Source of the DNA: Membranipora membranacea | Taxonomy: Eukaryota; Bryozoa; Gymnolaemata; Cheilostomatida; Membraniporidae | NCBI GenBank assembly: GCA_914767715.1 | Contig: OU612065.1 | Location: 11,038,001-11,102,000, forward strand | Reading direction: 5' to 3' | DNA: 64,000 nucleotides | In this document: positions 62,606-64,000 of the stretch, one piece after another | Layout of the letters: each line of letters starts with the position of its first letter | How positions within the stretch are numbered: position 1 is the stretch's first letter | Notes under the pieces: model-generated | What the model saw: the letters and a program-made list of their open reading frames with translations, nothing else | Told to the model about the DNA's origin: nothing | The model's database searches: none | Position numbers and translations under genes: made by a program

Positions 62606-64000
62606 CCATCCTCAGAGAATTTATCGATTTTTAAACATGAATGGACAACTCCATACCCTTCGTGAAGCCCACACCATCATATATTACACTACATAGGTAT
62701 AACCACTGATATATAATACATTATATATCAGTGGGTATAACATTCAATAATTTATTATCATACTTATTTTGCCAGCACTAGTGCAATTACTATTCCAAAC
62801 CAAAGAATATGTTACCATTCTGGTCAATCCATTATGTCTGTATGACCCCGCTGGGTTAGTTTATTGAACAGGCTGTTACCCTGAGGCTACATGCTATACT
62901 ATTATTTGTGCTAGTTTCAAAGTTTTCCATGAGAAAGTCCTGCTCAAATTTTGTGATTTTCTAAACTTTTTTGTAATTTATGACAATGAAATAAATGAAG
63001 ATATAATTTGCAATGAATGTCTGCCAATCGAGAAAATTGGCTTGAGCCAGGCAACATATACGCCATACGGTTAGGATAAAACAAAAAGTAAAACATACGT
63101 TTAAATAAGATGATTCCATTGTGTATTGGACGAGATAAATAGCACTGTAAGAGGAGATATTCGATCAGCAAATACATTGAAATGTCAAGATCACAGTGGT
63201 AAACGATAGAGACCAGAAACCATAGATTTGATAAACAAATTAAAGAACTTTGTTTGGGTAGCTTATTAGCCTTGAGCAGTAAGCGCAGGTGGATGTACAA
63301 AGTGTTTGATGGATCGTCCTGATCCACCCGCAATGTTGTATGCCCATAATGACATCAGTATCAGCTGAATATATGCTACAGTGATTGTAGCTCCATATAC
63401 AGGGGAATCTCCTGCATCTCTATAGTTCAGCATTGTCTAAAATAAAGATGAATCAACATCAATTCTGGTTACAGTGAATACTGAATCATGGGGACATTTC
63501 AGGACCAACATGAAGGTATGAACACCTGAACTGGGATTCTGTCCAACAACTTGGAGTTATCTACTCAGATTGGGTGTGTCGTCAAACCCAACATGAGCAG
63601 ATAACTCAACACAATAACAAACAAAAACCCATCAGCAAAACAAAGCCAAACCAAAACACAAGCACATGGGTCCATTTATAAAAGTACAATAATAGTGATA
63701 CATGAGTAGATAACACCACAGAAGCAATGTCCATCATCACCAATAATACAGACAAGGCCTCTATGTTTGCCTGAATCCCAGGCTAATCAGCACCTGGACA
63801 GCAGAGCTTTGTTGCCTCATGTTCTGGATTTTTTACAGTTGCAAAAGAGCTAGACCGAAGCAAGCGGTCTAATAAATGGTTGCCTTATTTAGGAAAGCAA
63901 AAGTTAAACATTAATCTGTGTCAGGAGAAGCTTCGATTGGCCATAAGGGAAGGGATTTAGTTTAAATTTTACAACTCATAATTGTTCAACAGCTTGATGA
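62606..64000. other. 3' flank of ATP9
   Basis: No supported gene. A short palindrome lies at 62697-62742 (GTATAACCACTGATATATAA and its inverse), and a hairpin at 63554-63609 (GTTATCTACTCAGATTGGGT and its near-inverse). The 129-codon minus ORF at 63333-62944 has no recognised family. Confidence 0.45.
62697..62742. repeat. short palindrome after ATP9
   Basis: GTATAACCACTGATATATAA pairs with TTATATATCAGTGGGTATAAC with one extra G. It could be a tiny MITE or contribute to 3'-end structure; no evidence separates these. Confidence 0.75.

Noticed and set aside
1-64000. CRISPR array, bacterial operon or phage features
   Set aside because: The window is intron-rich eukaryotic DNA; the repeats seen are microsatellites, MITEs and hairpins without regular unique spacers.

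Overview
This is AT-rich eukaryotic nuclear DNA. Genes are split by many GT-AG introns (mostly 100 to 1,000 bp), and the gaps hold decayed transposons, fold-back elements and microsatellites. The gene content (a BLTP3-type bridge lipid-transfer protein, an ATP9-type P4-ATPase, and secreted DM13/DOMON proteins of the Skeletor type) points to an invertebrate animal. An early-branching lineage such as a sponge or cnidarian is plausible, but the sequence alone does not settle it.

Layout. 0-4.7 kb is accessory DNA: the 3' end of a broken BESS-like ORF with a tandemly repeated tail, a ~1.1 kb inverted-repeat-bounded element, and a LINE fragment on the minus strand. 4.7-24 kb is a DM13 gene cluster. 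It holds a decayed copy of the large gene's tail (4.7-6.1 kb, minus), another LINE 3' end (6.7-7.6 kb), a single-DM13 gene on the plus strand with a stop codon (8.0-9.3 kb), a large minus-strand gene (11.07-19.94 kb) with five DM13 modules, a DOMON domain and a Skeletor-like tail, an orphan promoter plus signal-peptide exon (20.1-20.2 kb), and an intact single-DM13 secreted protein (22.5-23.9 kb, minus). 24-29.4 kb is gene-poor and holds microsatellites and a 180-bp inverted duplication. 29.48-48.19 kb (minus) is a complete 23-exon BLTP3 gene; my exon model sums to 4,071 nt, 1,356 residues. 49.1-50.3 kb (plus) is a P-element-like transposase remnant. 50.6-51.5 kb holds unassigned possible exons. 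52.98-62.6 kb (plus) is an ATP9-type P4-ATPase; 23 exons were found and only the extreme N-terminus is missing. The last 1.4 kb has no recognisable gene.

How it fits together. BLTP3 and ATP9 lie head to head. Both act on membrane lipids in the endosome/trans-Golgi system: one moves lipid in bulk between membranes, the other belongs to the flippase family. The DM13 cluster grew by duplication of a three-exon module (135+85+164 nt, phase 1 to phase 1) and by duplication of a promoter plus signal-peptide cassette. The most notable points are two tandem, equal-length versions of a DM13 middle exon that cannot both be used in frame, the loss of the conserved DM13 cysteine in the module next to DOMON, and a TTAA-flanked MITE whose empty site survives in the paralogous pseudogene.
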